DNA from: Callaeas wilsoni
Taxonomy: Eukaryota; Chordata; Aves; Passeriformes; Callaeidae
Assembly: GCA_013398955.1 (NCBI GenBank)
Contig: VWPU01004160.1
Coordinates: forward strand, 62,001 to 126,000
Length of the DNA: 64,000 bases
Direction of reading: 5' to 3'
This document shows positions 34,801-49,400 of this stretch, in pieces. The notes under the pieces were generated by a model, which was given only the letters and a program-made list of their open reading frames with translations, searched no databases and was not told the origin of the DNA. Every line of letters begins with the position of its first letter. Position 1 is the stretch's first letter. Made by a program: the position numbers and the translations under genes.

Positions 34801-36828
34801 AATTCTTCTACCCATTAAATCGGAATAAAGATATTTCTTTATGTCAAAACTTCGGCAAGGGAGGTACAGAAGTGTCTTTTTTCAAAACATAGTTTGGAAA
34901 ATGCCACCTGATGATACAGAGGGCAGAAAGAGGTAGGAAAAGAACAGAAGAAAGAGGAAGAGAGAATCACCTGCAGGAATATTTAAGGAAACAACAACCA
35001 AAAATAACTGGCCAATTATACAGTAATGATGAAATGAATGGAGGTAGAATTTATGTTCCCTTGCAATTTGAATACTGCTGTCACTTCTTTCCAATCAACT
35101 CACAGGCAATTTTATGGCTATTTTATCAGTACTATATTGAGACAACAAGAAATATCAAAGTGGCAGGCAAAAGTACTTTTCAAAATCAGAAAGGGCAAGG
35201 AAGTAGATAAAAAAGCAACCTTTTTTTTTCCTTTCACATCATGTAAAATGAGAGAAAACAGAGACACAGAGAAAAACAAATAGAAATAAAGTGTGCAAAC
35301 ACTTTTTGCATTCACTTTAGAAGACTGTAGTTGAATTTTTCTTGTTTTACTTGTCAGGCTGCCTTTTCTCTAAACCCAACATTTTGTACATATCGTGTTT
35401 AGATGAAGGCTTTAACTACACTAAATATCCTGTGTTGCTACAGCTATTTCATATGTCCCTCTTGGCAGTGTTTTCACAGATGCAGCACATGCTGACAAAG
35501 AAGTTACTGTCAGAAATAACCGAAATAACATACCTGTGTTTGCACTCAGAGCTTTGCTGACACAGCAATTACAATTGATAAAGCACACAAGTCTTTCATA
35601 CCCTGAGCTGAAATAGCTACAAACAAAATGAAGGCCATAGCCTCCAAAACATAATTTTTCACTCCATTTTTGCTCCTTTAATTCCCCTGAAATTGCTTCC
35701 ATGAATGGGCAAGAGCTAAATTAATAAAGCTTCTATTGCTCCCTTGTACTTACTGGGTTTGTAATAGATTAAAGTCGCTCACTACACCTCTGCAGGACCT
35801 CTAGTCTAAAAATCTCTGAATTGTGAGAAAAAAAAAATCTCGTTGAGTGAATCAGAAGCATCTCTCATAATTTTTACTGTAAACTAATACCTAAATACAA
35901 CTTTTAAAAAGCTAAGCTGGGCACAACCCAGCAAAATATCATTGAAATAAAATCAAGCTCTTCTTTAGGAATAATATGTGGGAAAAACATCCAGTATGTG
36001 TATTACTTTCTCTACATTCAGAAGCAAGGGATGGTAGGCAACTCTTAAAATGTTTTCAAAATTACTGGGTAGCTTCAGTTAAGACTGATTATTTTGTTTC
36101 TCATCCCTCCATCCTACACACCTTTCAGTATCTGCAATTCAGTTACTACAAGGTTACCTGGTTCTTGTGTTTGTATCTCCAGTTAAAACCTTAAGTGTTT
36201 TTTTTTTTCTGAAGCTTTCCAAATAGCTAGTGAACTCAGACTCTTTCTTTTCATTGTATAAAAGCCATACCTGAAAATATTCCTCCAGATTATGTATTTC
36301 TAGCAACAGCAATAGTTAATTACAAAGAAAGCCTTTCCTAACTGTGGGACAAATGAGTCTGCAGGTAATAAATGGCTTATTTTGCTTAGACTAACACGAC
36401 CCTCCTACTCCCAAAAATAATTTTTAAAAAGGCCTGACAAAAACACCATGCATGAAACTTTGAAGACTGCTAAAAACAACTTGGATGAAACTAAACTGAA
36501 ATATGGATTTTAACTGTATACTTAATGCACTATAAAATGCATGGATGTTGACCAGTCTAGAGTGGAGCTACTCAGAAGTGAGCCTTCACAAAACATGCCT
36601 GATGTGGATGTCAAGTACTTTGGACCAAGTGCTTCACTCTCAAATCCTTCTCTACAGGTTTGTGTGACTTACTAATATTGACACAGTCCAAGACACCAGC
36701 TTAACTCCAGCTATTGTGAAAGCATGTTTTCAATGTTAAACCAAAGATTTTGATTTCACCTAGTTCATACATTTATGCAGACACATTAATTTATTAATAC
36801 ATAAAATAAAACACTGTATTGTACTTAC

Positions 36829-37143
36829 CAGTTTTGGGGTTTATTGAGAAGAATCCCTGTGGATTTCCACTTGTAATCTTGTAGGTTAATTTTTCGCTTG
36901 AGCTCGAATCTGGATCAAATGCCTCAATCTGAATGACAGATACGTCTTTAGGTGAGTTTTCCATGACCTCTGGGTAATAAACTGGTTCTGTGGTCTGAGG
37001 AGCATTATCATTAACATCCCCAACTTCTATGTAGATTTCTATGAAAGATGATAAAGGCACAACGCCTTGGTCTGTTGCATAAACAGTAAGCCAGTAATGT
37101 GAAGTAGTCTCACGATCCAGGTGATCTGCAGTCTCAATAACAC
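36829..37143 (-). CDS. FAT1: FAT1 exon 3 (rest of EC9, start of EC10)
   Basis: The acceptor TAAACAG precedes 37143, and the exon ends in ACTG before the donor GTAAGT at 36828. Its length is 315 nt with phase 1 on both sides, so it is a symmetric exon. The split Gly codon from exon 2 is completed and the protein continues [18 protein letters not shown]. It carries the EC9 LDRE motif, then the canonical linker DVNDNAP and the Ca-binding DPD of EC10 ([11 protein letters not shown]), and stops in the PKTG turn. Human FAT1 has IEVEDVNDN where this protein has IEVGDVNDN, a change just outside the calcium ligands. Skipping this exon would keep the frame but remove the EC9-10 junction. Confidence 0.97.
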
Positions 37144-38396
37144 CTGTTTAGTAGGAAGAAAGATAAATAAAAAATGCTCAGTAAGTATGCAGAGATGTGT
37201 AAAAATACAGTAAGCAACAAGTTGAAATAAATTAATAAATCAAAATGAATAGAAGTCCAAAATAACCAACATTGATTCTACAATGTATGCTAATATACAC
37301 ACACAAACATATTAAGGGTAATCTGAAGGCACAAAAAATAAAATTACTATAACTGTTTTCAGCAATTATGCATCACATATTAAAACAATGTATTACTTGA
37401 TTTCCTTTCCAACATCTTTTGAAATACATCAGACCAGTTAGCGCTATTCATAAAATCAGTTTTGCCTAAAAGATTAAATCAAATGTGTAATTCACAATCT
37501 TTTGGGACTTGGATGACCCTCTTTACTCATTATAGTAAATTTTATGCCATATTAAGCTATCTGGTTTAGATGCCAAACTCTTGAGTTCTTTACCACTATT
37601 CGTATTAACGAGCAACTACTTAAATGTGAAACATTTTTATCACTGTGCCCAAATGAATTATTTGACTGAACTTTCTTGATGTGCTGATTTATGTTCACAG
37701 AAAGAAAACAAAAGTTATACCAAAGATAACCTTTGCTGCATTAGGACTAACCAGTGGTTGCCATTACTCTAGAAATGGAAGACAGCAAAAAAAGGAGCAA
37801 AAATCTGCTCAATATTACATGCATAAAATGAATTACTAAGTAAGGAACTACTATACAATTCACAAACTTAATAAAAAGCTGTCTGCTGAGCCTAGAGGAG
37901 ATTGTCTAAGCCAGAACTGACTAAAGAATTTACCCAGCTATACAACTTTACTTTTATAAGCAGCTTAGTCTACAGGTACAGCCATATTACGCATGTGCCA
38001 AAGGGTATGTGGTATGGTGTAACCCATAAGATGGGGGATGAATATTAAATAGTCATGGAGCCATGGCCCGATAAAACTTCACACTTTCCTTTTCCTGATC
38101 CAGTCACTCCTACAGGGTGTCTGATTTGAGATATTTTCTAAACAGAGTTTAAAATCAACCTGATACATGTCAGGGTGAGGAACAGAGTAAGTCCTTGCAA
38201 GCATTTCAGTGGAAATTTTGAAGGGTTTTGTCATGGCTCTTGCTATTTGCTTACACTCACACACCAGGTCTAATCAGGACTGGAGCCAAGATGAGTCAAA
38301 CTATCACCATGACAGCCAGTTTTGGACTCTGGATAAAGCCACGCAATGTGAGTATGCATGATGTGGCACTTCTGCTGAGCTCATTCATTTCCCACA

Positions 38397-38431
38397 GACA
38401 CATATATATGTATACACATACATATACACAC
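38397..38431. repeat. Imperfect CA/TA microsatellite
   Basis: About 35 bases of alternating purine and pyrimidine built from CA, TA and GTA units (for example CATATATATG and TACACATACATA). It is imperfect and short, located in intron 2 of FAT1. Confidence 0.8.
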
Positions 38432-40218
38432 GAACTGGACCTCAATAAAACTATGCCACAGTTTTCACAGGAGTTCCTCAGGAAAGGAATTAACTCCAAG
38501 TATTGTGTCCTTCACACACTACAGACACTTTTTAAAATACATTATACTGACTGAGCAAAATATTAAGGAATTACTTATTTATTCATTACTTTCTTTGCCT
38601 TGTGAGAAGCTGCATAAAGGTCTGACCACGACAGTTTAAAATTTTAAGATGTCAATAAGATCACTTCAGAAGGGCTAGAGAGGATTGAAACTGATGTTTA
38701 GACCTGCAAATTCCTAGATATAACATTTGGAGTAACAGAGCATGTTGGAACTACCACCAGATGTCAGTGTGGAAATTGGTTTAATACAGTGTCAAAGGCT
38801 ACAGAACTGGGATAAAGAGGAGAGGCACTGCAATTTCAAAATATACCTGCATTACATGCAGTCTATAAAAGTTTTCCTGAAAGTAATCTACTGGCTTTAT
38901 AATATCCTTTTTTATTTTTTTTGTTGAACAACATCATCAACAACTAAGTTCAGGTGTTAATTAATACTTATATTTTACATTTCCAGTCTGTCTGCCTCAG
39001 TATTAATATTTTGATGACAGTTTTACTATTAAAACAAAAAAAGTAATACTATTCCGGAGTCGCTAGATTTGTGCACTGGTTACCTGAATAGTTTCTGCAT
39101 AAATTTGCTCTTAAAAATGGACACAGCCTTGAGCACTCAGTTACCCAGATTCTACTTTGTAACTCATGGCACACTTTTTGCATGACTCTACCTCAGCCAC
39201 AAGACTTGCTTGACAGTAAACAAACTTGTACTTACTGTGGCCTCACTTCTAAATATAAATGCTGAATGTAGCATACAAGCACTTAATCTTAAGTCTGGGT
39301 AGGCTCTATGTATGCCTTGGAAAATTCTGTAAACCCTCCACGTCCTACCAAAGACTGGATTGTATTAATTCCCTTCTAGCAAGGGTTCCAGCAATGCTGC
39401 TTTACTGCTTGTGATTTGTGCTGAAAAGAGCAACTGTTTTCATTTTAACGTCCACTTTCTAAACAGTAGCTGCATCAGAAGTGGCAGATTAATTGTAACA
39501 TAGCCTTGACTGATTCTAAAGATAAAAAGTGACTCGTGGAAATTAAGCTCACTACCTGCAATCTGCTCACCTAACAAATTCTACCTCCATTATCAAAGTC
39601 CTCCTCAAGTAAAAAGATGACTGAACCTGTTTTGCTTTTGTAGAGTATCAGTTCTCAAATGTCCATTCCCTTAAGTCACATCCATCACAAGGGATGAAGA
39701 GGGGAAAAAACTACCACACCCAAAACCCAGTATCTCAAAAATAAATATGTGGAAAGATTTACAGTATATACACCGCACATGGGCAACTTTGTCTTTTGGT
39801 TAATTTTTAATTTCAAATTAGATCTGCATATATAATGTTACTTCTGTATATTTTACATAGACTTTGCAGATTGTTCAATAAAAGGTTTAGAATCTGTCTG
39901 GTGATCTGACCACTGAATGCATCATTTAACACAGATTCCCCAAAAGGATAGCTCTGGCTTTCAGAATGTCTCTGATTTTCTCACACTCTGAGCATGCATT
40001 AGTCAAAGTAACAGGAAATTTCATTATTTTTCCATTTTTCTCATGTTTCTCACCCAACTCATCCTGAATTTTAGGGTGAATATTTTTTCTTTATGTGGCC
40101 TTTATAATTCCAATCTGAAATAGAAAGCATCCAGGAAAACAATTTTATGACCAAGTCAGCTATGCAAAACTGTCTACCTAACTGTTTAACACTAATCAAC
40201 AGGTTAATTCCTGAATGA

Positions 40219-40232
40219 TTTTTTTTTTTTTT
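40219..40232. repeat. Poly(T) run
   Basis: Fourteen consecutive T bases in intron 2, about 70 bases before the CR1 fragment. Simple homopolymer, with no further structure seen. Confidence 0.8.
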
Positions 40233-40303
40233 AAAGGCACAAAGGACACAGTTTAAAATAGATGCAATAGACAGGTATGAGTATGCAAGTTGGGAAACTT
40301 GTA

Positions 40304-40463
40304 TTTGTGGATGTCCTAGCCCTGGAAGTGTTCAAGGCCAGCTTGGATAGGTGTTTAAACACCGTAGTCTAGTGAAAGGTGTCTCTGCCCATGGGCAGGG
40401 AGTTGGAACTAGATGATCTCTAAGGTTCTTTCCAACACAAACTATTCTACAATTCCATGATTA
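40304..40463 (+). mobile_element. CR1 LINE, 5'-truncated 3' end
   Basis: The 160 bases match the 3' end of avian CR1 elements. They contain CCTGGAAGTGTTCAAGGCCA, then CTCTGCCCATGGGCAGGG, GTTGGAACTAGATGATCTC and TTTCCAACACAAACTATTC. The end is a degenerate form of the ATTCTATG-type terminal repeat. This is the usual short CR1 remnant left by 5' truncation on insertion. It lies in intron 2 in the opposite orientation to FAT1 transcription. A poly(T) run at 40219-40232 is separated from it by about 70 bases and is probably unrelated. Confidence 0.93.
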
Positions 40464-43400
40464 CTAGAGACAGGCATCACAGGTAAGTGGATTACTTTGA
40501 CAATATCAAAAATGAAGACTGAAAATAACATTCCTCCATGGTAAAAGGTATGCAAAAGTGAACAAGAAGATAGAGAACAAAAATTTCCCTTCAGTCTTCA
40601 CGTATTGAGGGCTGTGGAGGAGAGGCCACCACACCTAGCTCTCCTCATCACTCAAAGCTGCAGGCAACAGCAAGGGAAGGGATGACCAGTTTATTAATAT
40701 GACTCAGCTTTCTTCCTGATGTTTGAACCCAGCAATAAAATGGAACAGATATACTAATCCAGCACACGTGTAGGGTTGGGGGCAGGCTCTGACAATAAAA
40801 ACTTGAATTTATTCTGGTTCTACATCAGTGTTTATGTCACAAAATACAATCAAAACTAAATGCACATAACTATATGAAGTACTTCAGTTTTTTCTCTGCC
40901 CCTTCAACAATTTGATCTTACATCAGTCACTACAAAACACCATCCTATTGTCATTACTCTAGTTGAAATTGCTCCTGCTTCTGTAAGTTTAACACTAAAT
41001 CTTTCCTGATTTTGCCTATGAGAACACTAATAGCTTCACTTTTAATTTCTATGCAACAACAATGAATAAAAATGCGTGAAAACTTCATAGCCTACTATAC
41101 CTTCTAAGGAACACAAGCTCAAAGGATTTAACTGATTCCTTTCTTTTTAACAAAGATGACAATCATTCTCCTACCAAATCACAGGCCTAGAACCAGTCCT
41201 TAAAATACCACTGGGCTGTGTGTCAATTTTCTGCTTTCGCAAATGTTGACTACAGTAGCCTATTTTACATATTAGGGCAGCATAAGACTGTATGCTGCCT
41301 GAAAGCCAGCACTCAGCACTTGTGGAGTTTATAAATTCACTGGCTTCTAGTTCCAGTGGTTCTCAAGGCAACAGAGAGAAAACTGATCGGAACTCCTATA
41401 TCAAACAGAAATAATAAAACAATCTAACAAGAGTTAATTTGTGTTAATCTTGCAAACATATAGATCCATTAAGCATCAGTAAGATGTTGATCGTATCATC
41501 AGTTTCAACAGCATGTTTTGGCTCCTAGAAAGAATTTTGCCTTTTTTCTTCACGTGGTGCAAGGCTCATTTAAAGAATACACCTTAAGTGCATCTATTGT
41601 ATCTTCAATGTCGTAAAAGCTCCATCTCTGCTCTAACTCTTCTCCCATTCACAGAAAATCTTTAATCAGTAGATTTCCCATCCATCCTCTATGCTAAGGC
41701 AGTTGGCTTATTTTGACTTTTACAAACCATTTGCTTTACATGTAGCAAGACAAGTAGAGAAATCTACTAAAGAATCTTTAGCATGTATGGCAATCCCAAA
41801 GACTTGCAAACATTATTATTCAAAATATGGTGAAGTGAGGATTTCAAAAACGTTTTTCACTTGATTGGCTGTGCAATCTTGAAGCCTTTCAGGTGGTCAG
41901 GATAAAAAGATTCAAGTTCAGTCACTAATCACCAGAGGGGAGCACAAAAGAGCTCTGATGAAATGTTTCTCAGTCATCTGCAAGAGGACATCAGAAGTGA
42001 TTTTACAATATTCTTATGTCTGAAATTTTAGACTAGATATTGTTCCCACTTGATGCAATAGGACTTTTCTATCAATTTCATTAAAGGAAGGCAAAAGTCC
42101 TAAGTGACTACCGTAGAATAGAATTTGGACAGAATTTAATGTGGGGGAACAGGATGGTTTATGAATGTAGCAACTGAAGAAAAAGTCTAAACAGTAATCC
42201 CACTCTCAACAAGAACCAACACTTCCTCCAATTTAAATCCCACAACACAAATCACTACAACCAAAGTCACTCTTAGAAACAAAAATAAGCATTAAATACA
42301 CCTCAAATCTAACATTCTTACATACGCCAATTCTATCTAATTAACAAATGCTCAAACTATAATACTCCCAATTCCCAGGGATGATCCTCCTTAAGTGTGC
42401 TTATACATAAGAACTCTAATTAACAATATTAATGATTCCATAATGGGAATCAAAACCTGCAATCATTTCTCAGCAAAGCACGAAAATGCAGTTTAGCAGA
42501 ATTTGCCCCGGGAATGACATCTGAAAAAAACTAAGAGAAATCCCTGGCCTGGAACATGATGCTTGAAATCTGATTACAAACTCAATTAATCTAACTTCTA
42601 ATAAGTTGGGTAAATCAAAAAGCTTCTTCAGCTGCTTTAAAAGCCTTTCGGGGGGCTAGGGGGAAAGCAGTATTTTACAAATTTCACAAACAAAAGTTTT
42701 GATCAAATATGACCTTCAAAGAACAACCAATTCAAATCAAAGTTTTAAAAGCCAGTGGATTAAGCCTGTTATAAACATGGAGACATGCTGTCCTCAATGG
42801 CCCCGGGCTGCCAGCACTCCAACCCAGACTGCAACTGTCCTGAATTCTAAACAAACAGTAAGTCACTGCAGGGCAAACTATTACTGAGGCCTGCACACTC
42901 TTTTAAATTAGAGATAAAATTGCTCAGCACATACTGCAGTTTACTATGTGGATCTCTGCTACCTCAAGATAGGCAACATATATTTTCCAGAAGTTATTAT
43001 GTGAACAAGGGTCCAAAGGACCCTAGCTCCTAGAAGTCTACTGGTCAGTTTTTCTAAGAAAATTTCTGCTTTACATTTTGTGAAACTTTGCTTAAGCTGT
43101 TGTTAAAACAAAGAAAGAGTCACATCAGCCTCATTTACTAGTGGTTTGGTTACCTTACTAAGTAAAGTCTTATTTAATATAATACTATTATACTTTGGCT
43201 TCTAATGTTACACAATTCAGAACACACAGTTTTCAGGTCGTTACTAAAATCTCTACAATTGCACAGCCAGAATAGGCCAGAAAAACAAATACATTTTATA
43301 AAGCTGGGATTTTCCACTTAACTTTTGATTTTTTGCCCAGCTCATTTTATTTAAAACAGCACCTATTCTAACCAATACTTTGTTAATGACAGTGCAGTTC

Positions 43401-46400
43401 TTCAAACCTATCCAAATCAAACACAGATGAACACAAATTACTTCCTATTCATCTCTTCTTATATGCTCTATTTTTCCTAGATTTTTTCTTACATTATTAC
43501 CTACCATGATGTGATAAACATTTTTCTGAGCTGTATAAATACAGAGGCTATAGCAGAGAAGACAGGATTAAAAACACCCAAAAATCAAACAGCCTCCCAT
43601 CCCTCAAAACCCTACACTCACAAGAAACCAGGAAAGAGCATCTGTCATAGGAAAAGATGCAGTGCTTGTCTGCTTCTCAGCAGACCCCAGAGGCCTTAAA
43701 GAGGAACACATCCACACTCTTTTGTCCTCCTTTTCCCCTTGAGTAACTTCTGGAGGCACAGTCAAATCAAGACAGTTGGCAAGTGCAACCCTGTGTGCTC
43801 CTGTGTGTTACACGTGGGGGTTTTTTATATGTTTCTTTTCCTCCACTTTATGATCCCTGTCAGAAATGCTAGGAAGAAGGAAGATGACTTGGGGAAAAAA
43901 AATGCATTTATTAATAGTTATGGTATCTACCCACACAAGATAAAACAGACTACAGCAGACTAGAGTGCACTATTTACAAGTACTACACCCATCTGTAATA
44001 CTAATTGTGGCCAGTGTCATAGCTCAGGTTCTTTACTCTTTTACAGCAATTTGACAAAACCCTCTATCGTGTTTCTGTTAACTTAACTTCCTTCCAATAA
44101 CTTCTGGAACTTCTGGTCACCGCTATAGTCTGACATTGGGTAATGCCTTGAAGTAGCAGTCACAACCCTACATACCGTAGTTTTATAATTTGAAGGTTTT
44201 GAAACATGTAACCTATTGAACTCCAAAGAAAAAAATTATTCTTTCCCTGAGGCCACTGTGCTGTAAACTCAAGCCTCTACCAAGCATCAGTGTGTAACGG
44301 ACAACTAAACCTTAAGCCTACCATGCTTCTAAAATAGCATCCAATGCTAATGTCAACAAAATTTAATAGTATTTGATCGCTCAAGTGTAATAAATAACCA
44401 CTTAGTAAAACTAAAACAAAGACAGAACAATGTCACTTCAGTCTTAATTTTACACAAACCAACTAACCTTAAGCACTGAAAATTTTACATATGTCCTGCC
44501 ACAGAGATAACAAACTATTCAGTGCTTAAAACGTCAGCTGAAAAGACCAAAATCTCCATCCTGGTAACTCCATGAAACAATCTCCTTCTAAAGAAGGAAT
44601 GGAATGAAATTCCTCTTGCAAAAGTGAAATGTCAGCTCATCCACTCTATAAACACAGCAGAATGCCAAGAGAGGCACTGCACTCTAACTCTTGAAATATT
44701 AAAGACCTGTGTCAGGCAGTGTGAACTTTAAAAAAGTATATACAATCTCTGCTTTTAAGAAAAGTATTATTTTTGACAAATAAGCTGAGCTGGAGAAGTT
44801 CCTTACTTTTATCGCATGTGCACTTTGAACAGGAAGCATTACGTGATTACGCCTCTATGGAACAAAGTGCAAAAGCCACCCAGAGAAATATGATTTGCTC
44901 TTCAGCTCCATAGCAATTTAAAGCTTATCACTGAAAATGCAAGCTACTCATATCAGACTCCTTGCATCTGAAGAGTCACACAGACTAAACTGTACTGTTT
45001 CAGAATATAAATAATTCTTACTTGCAGCCCTGAAGGAGAGTAAAAAGTTTTAGCAACTGTTGCTTGCCTTTGAATCACACATGAACAAGAGATGTTCACT
45101 GCTTTTCACTCTCCTCTTCTCCAGAAGCATTAATTAGGCAAAGATAGAAAGACTGTAACCTGGCAACAAACCATCGATACTGTGTTCTCCATACCTCAAA
45201 GAGTTGGGGTGACTTGTCTGCAAACACGTCTGAGGAGTATGAATGTGCAAAACTAATGATTCAGTCTAGTTTGAAATAGTCTCTTTTTTCCTTTTCAACC
45301 ACTCAGAAATTCTTGCTTTGCCTAAGCAGAAATGCAAATTAACACATTCTGATTTATTTTTTAAATAATTTGGTGCTTTACCTTTTACATGCATCCTGGT
45401 TAATTGCATTTTAATTTTTAATTAATTTAATTTTTAGGAAGGAAAAAACCAACCAAAAAACAAAGAATCAACCTAAAATTTTCACATGTACCCCAAGATA
45501 ATATTCTCTAACATACGTAAATGCTCGTTCTAAAAGTTACCACTTGTCACATATATTTTACAGATTTATACACATTTATTTCTTTAAATATTCAGTAAGT
45601 TACTATACAGTGTTTTTAACTTGCTTTTATATACATAAAACGTTTCTTCTTTATCATAAATAAATTTCTTCTTTATAAGAAAGGCAATGAAAAAACTTAA
45701 ACATCACAATTTCAGCTTCAGAGAATGCACAGAAAAATTTCTCTGAGGAAAAGCTACCAAAAAAATTACTTAAAATAAGCTGAAAGTATCATACTGGAAG
45801 TACAAGTCTTTTGTCAGCATCTATAAAGGCAGATTCCGGAAAAAGTAATTAAATTGTGTTTATAGTTCTTTGACATAGAAAGCTATACACATTTCAAGTT
45901 GTGTCCTGTGTACTACCAGCTGAGAAATCACGCTTAGCTAGAACCGTTAAATGGAAAGCAACTCCTGCTGCTGTTTCAAGGACAAATTGCTCATTTTCTA
46001 ACAAATCAAGGCCTGGAAAGTTTCAAATAAAATCACTATCAGTATCAGTAAGTTGATGGAACTGCAGCAGTAGCAAGACCTTAAATATGTAGAGCCCACC
46101 ACTGCTTTCTCTCTTTCCAGGGACCGCTTACTGCGAGTTCTGGGAGGTGGAAGGGGAAGAATATCACTGCAAGGCACACAGAACCCACCCTTAAACAGAG
46201 GAGAGGAACCATCACCAGCAGAGCAGATTAAAAATTTTAACCAAAAAAACCCCAAACGGAACAAAGAAAAACCTCAATCATAATAAAATTATGTTTTATA
46301 TCTCAAATTTAATTTCACTGAACCGACTAGATGTAGTGAAATATATAGCCAAATCCAGTTTTGTAGCAGTATCTTAAGTAAATGTGATACTAGTGCAAGC

Positions 46401-49400
46401 TCTCAAACCTCCCCGGTTTCATTAAAAAACTACTGTATTTGAAATTAAAGGATTTCTGTGACACTAATGAACAACAGCAAGAGTAGTCAGTGAAACTGAC
46501 ACAATCAGACACTATCAGTGTCCAGTGAAACCCATCTCACTTTTCCAAGCTCATAGAAGTTATCAATGCTGTCCTTTTAAAATGTTTTTTGGGGGCAAAA
46601 ACTTGGCATCCAAAGAGCCTCAGCATGTGGTCAAATCCAAACCCTGACATAAAATTTAAAACACAAAACAGTTTATGCATCACTTCTGGCTATGAACATA
46701 CAGCAGTAATTTGAACTGTGTTCAGGTGGAGGGAGAGGAAGGGTCACTACTGTCCCCTGCTATATACAGCTTATAAAACAGGTAGGTAGACAGATTTGAA
46801 GAAATACCGAATGTTCAACAGTTAAGAGCAGCTATCCCTTAAACAAGCATCTAGAGATAGTACAAAGACCTAGAAGCTAAGAAGTGCATAGTTAAAGCCC
46901 TATGCCAAAAACAGACTATATTTTAAAACATTGAGAAAACAGATTTTTCACGTTGCAGTTAAATGGGTAAAGTAGAATAAAAAATGGGGCAAAAAGAGAA
47001 TTGTAAATAATTAGATACAGTAACATTTAAACTTCTAGTTCCTGCCACTTTACTTTCTGCACATTTCTACAAAAAACAAGTCAATGAACAGAAAACGCAG
47101 TGTTCAGGCAATTTATAAAAGAAAAACAGTTCTTGCGTATGTTCCTAAAATTGTCTACATAAAATATTATGCCCAGAAATTATGATTTGGTACTAGGTAG
47201 TCTGGGCTACAAGCAATAAATCTCCTAAGGTCCACAAAGATTATGAACTTCCTTTCAGGAAGTTGGGGGGTTGGCGAGGGGGAATTTTCGCAATTAGAAG
47301 ATCTGTGATGGCGTTGCCTTAGAACTCAACTGATTACTTCCAGTTCAAAAAATCTTTTGGGACAATGGCAGACAGCTCCCATTGTCAGCCCCATTTATGG
47401 TTATTTTAATAGTTCCAGCTTATTTCTGTCAGCTACGCTGCTTGTATGTCAAGCTTTCGGACAGGCAATATAATTGCTATACAGAGGAACAGTACCACGT
47501 TGCTAAAGCTCGATATGGAGAGACATAAAAACCCCCTGATGAGTACACATTAGGGAAATGTAATGTTAACTCCTATGTCAATAGCAAAAATTATTGTAAT
47601 ACAACCCCACAGGATCTACATTTCCTTGAAGAGAGCAAGCAAAGCAAGCTTTGCTGTTAACATGAGCAGTCATTCATGATATGAGAGAAAGCTTGCTGAA
47701 AAAAACATGACTGCACTACAACATCAACATTACAGCAGTTTTATAAAATACTAGAGAAAGCACAACAAACTGCCAGCAGGTTCTGGGCCAAGCATGTGGG
47801 ATTTTGGTACCCACAAAAGCAGCTTCTCTTACTGCATTACATGAGCAAGGTTTGTAGGATCTGAGGCAAGTCATTGCTCTGGCCACCCATCTCCTTATTC
47901 AGGACAGTTTTTTGTCTTCAGATAAAGAAACAACCAGTTTCTGTGTCCCAAGAAACACAGTCACACAGTATTATAAAATTAGAATAAGAAACTACATTTA
48001 AGCGAAACACTTTGGGATAATATTGTTAAGCTATTTTAAGCTAAGTTACCTCCATGACCAAAGACATATCTACTAAAATGTAGGTGACTCAAACAAGTGA
48101 AGGCTTTTACAGGTCCACTGTTTGTTTACTTATGAACATCAAGGACAAAGAAGAAAATTATTTAATCAAGTTTTTATAAAGAATGTGTACTAGCCTCTGC
48201 ATGAGAAATGCAAAGGATGAATTTCTATGTTCTTTGTTGAAGTTTCTAAGAATTTCTTAAATAAATACACAAATGAACACATATATGGTCTTTAGAACTC
48301 CAGCTTCACCAGCGACTGCAAAATCCCTCTTAACTTCTCTATCAGTCTTCTTATTACTAAGGAATTGTTGACAATGAGTGTGGTAAGTCTAATAATTTAG
48401 CTGGGAAATGGGGAGCCTCTGAAGGGGAAATTCCTCTGCAAATGGCCCCAGGAATTTCAAAACTAACTGGAGCTGACAGATTAACCTAGGTCCCCTTTAG
48501 GCAGAAGAAGAGTCTACAAGGAAAATAATGAGACGCATGGGAAGCCAATTATGCACAAGAGCAACACATTTAATTGTTCAGAAACTGGTTTGTTGATCCA
48601 GAAGGATCTAGCTGTTTAGACCTCCGCAAACTATTAAAACCTGGACAGTTCTGCAACAAGCATACTTTGAAACTAATAAATGTTACAGATTACAGGTTTT
48701 TTCTGGGAATCTGAGAGTTTAATGACCATCTTAAATAAGGGAAATTGCTCCATGTATCCCAAGAATCCTTTTCCTGCACACAATAGCATTTCTCTCAGAT
48801 TCCCTTTTTGGTGGCAATTTGAAGTTGCAATTTACCTCTTATTACTTCTGCAAAACACTGAAGGCCCAGCAAGTCCAACCGAGCAGTCCTATCCTTTAGT
48901 AAGAAGCAGTTACAGCTGTGTTCCACAGCAACTCTGGCTCATGACTAATCCGCGACAAAAAATTGTTGTTATCACATGTGTGTTATTTATGCATGGTTGT
49001 GGTTTGGACTGCTGCAATTTTGCTTCAAGCTTTCAGTCTCCAAAATATTTTCAGTTGCAGAAACTGCTAGTTAGCAATGACAGCTTCCAGACCAGCTATG
49101 AGCAAGAAAAGATACTGATACCTATCAAAAGGCAGGCAGCATGTTGAAGAATGCTGGAAATCAGGCTATTACTGCTGTTCATGTTACTGCACCAGGTAGC
49201 TATATACACAATAGCACTTAATTACTGCCAACAGAAATGCTGCTCCCAAGCAGATTTCTGTGTACAAAGAAGACCTGATAAATCTCTGGGCATGCTAATT
49301 CTAGGAGAACAAAGCAAACAGACAAAGTCATGAAATTAAAGCATCTGGGATCCAGTGACATCAAAAGACATTTTCATTCTTGTTCTGACAAAATCAGATT

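Larger units (their letters stand above)
19308..36828 (-). other. FAT1: FAT1 intron 3 (17.5 kb)
   Basis: The donor is GTAAGT at 36828 and the acceptor is TTTACAG before 19307. The intron is phase 1. It contains the largest mobile-element remnant in the window (CR1, 28545-29443), a short CR1 3' end in the other orientation (26592-26652), a poly(T) run (31395-31406) and a perfect 12-bp inverted repeat (31854-31888). A plus-strand open frame of 144 codons at 32421-32855 has no recognisable domain. I see nothing else identifiable in the AT-rich remainder. Confidence 0.9.

Noticed and set aside
45401..45440. Dense TTAATT/AATTTTTA cluster that looked like a homeodomain-binding enhancer
   Set aside because: Such strings are expected in AT-rich introns, and without conservation or chromatin data there is no support for a regulatory call.
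48680..49147. A 155-codon plus-strand open frame, one of the longest outside exons
   Set aside because: It lies deep in FAT1 intron 2 on the opposite strand. It shows no recognisable domain, signal or repeat, and its composition is that expected of AT-rich noncoding DNA. A frame this long is not unusual in 64 kb. A protein search with hits outside close relatives would change this.
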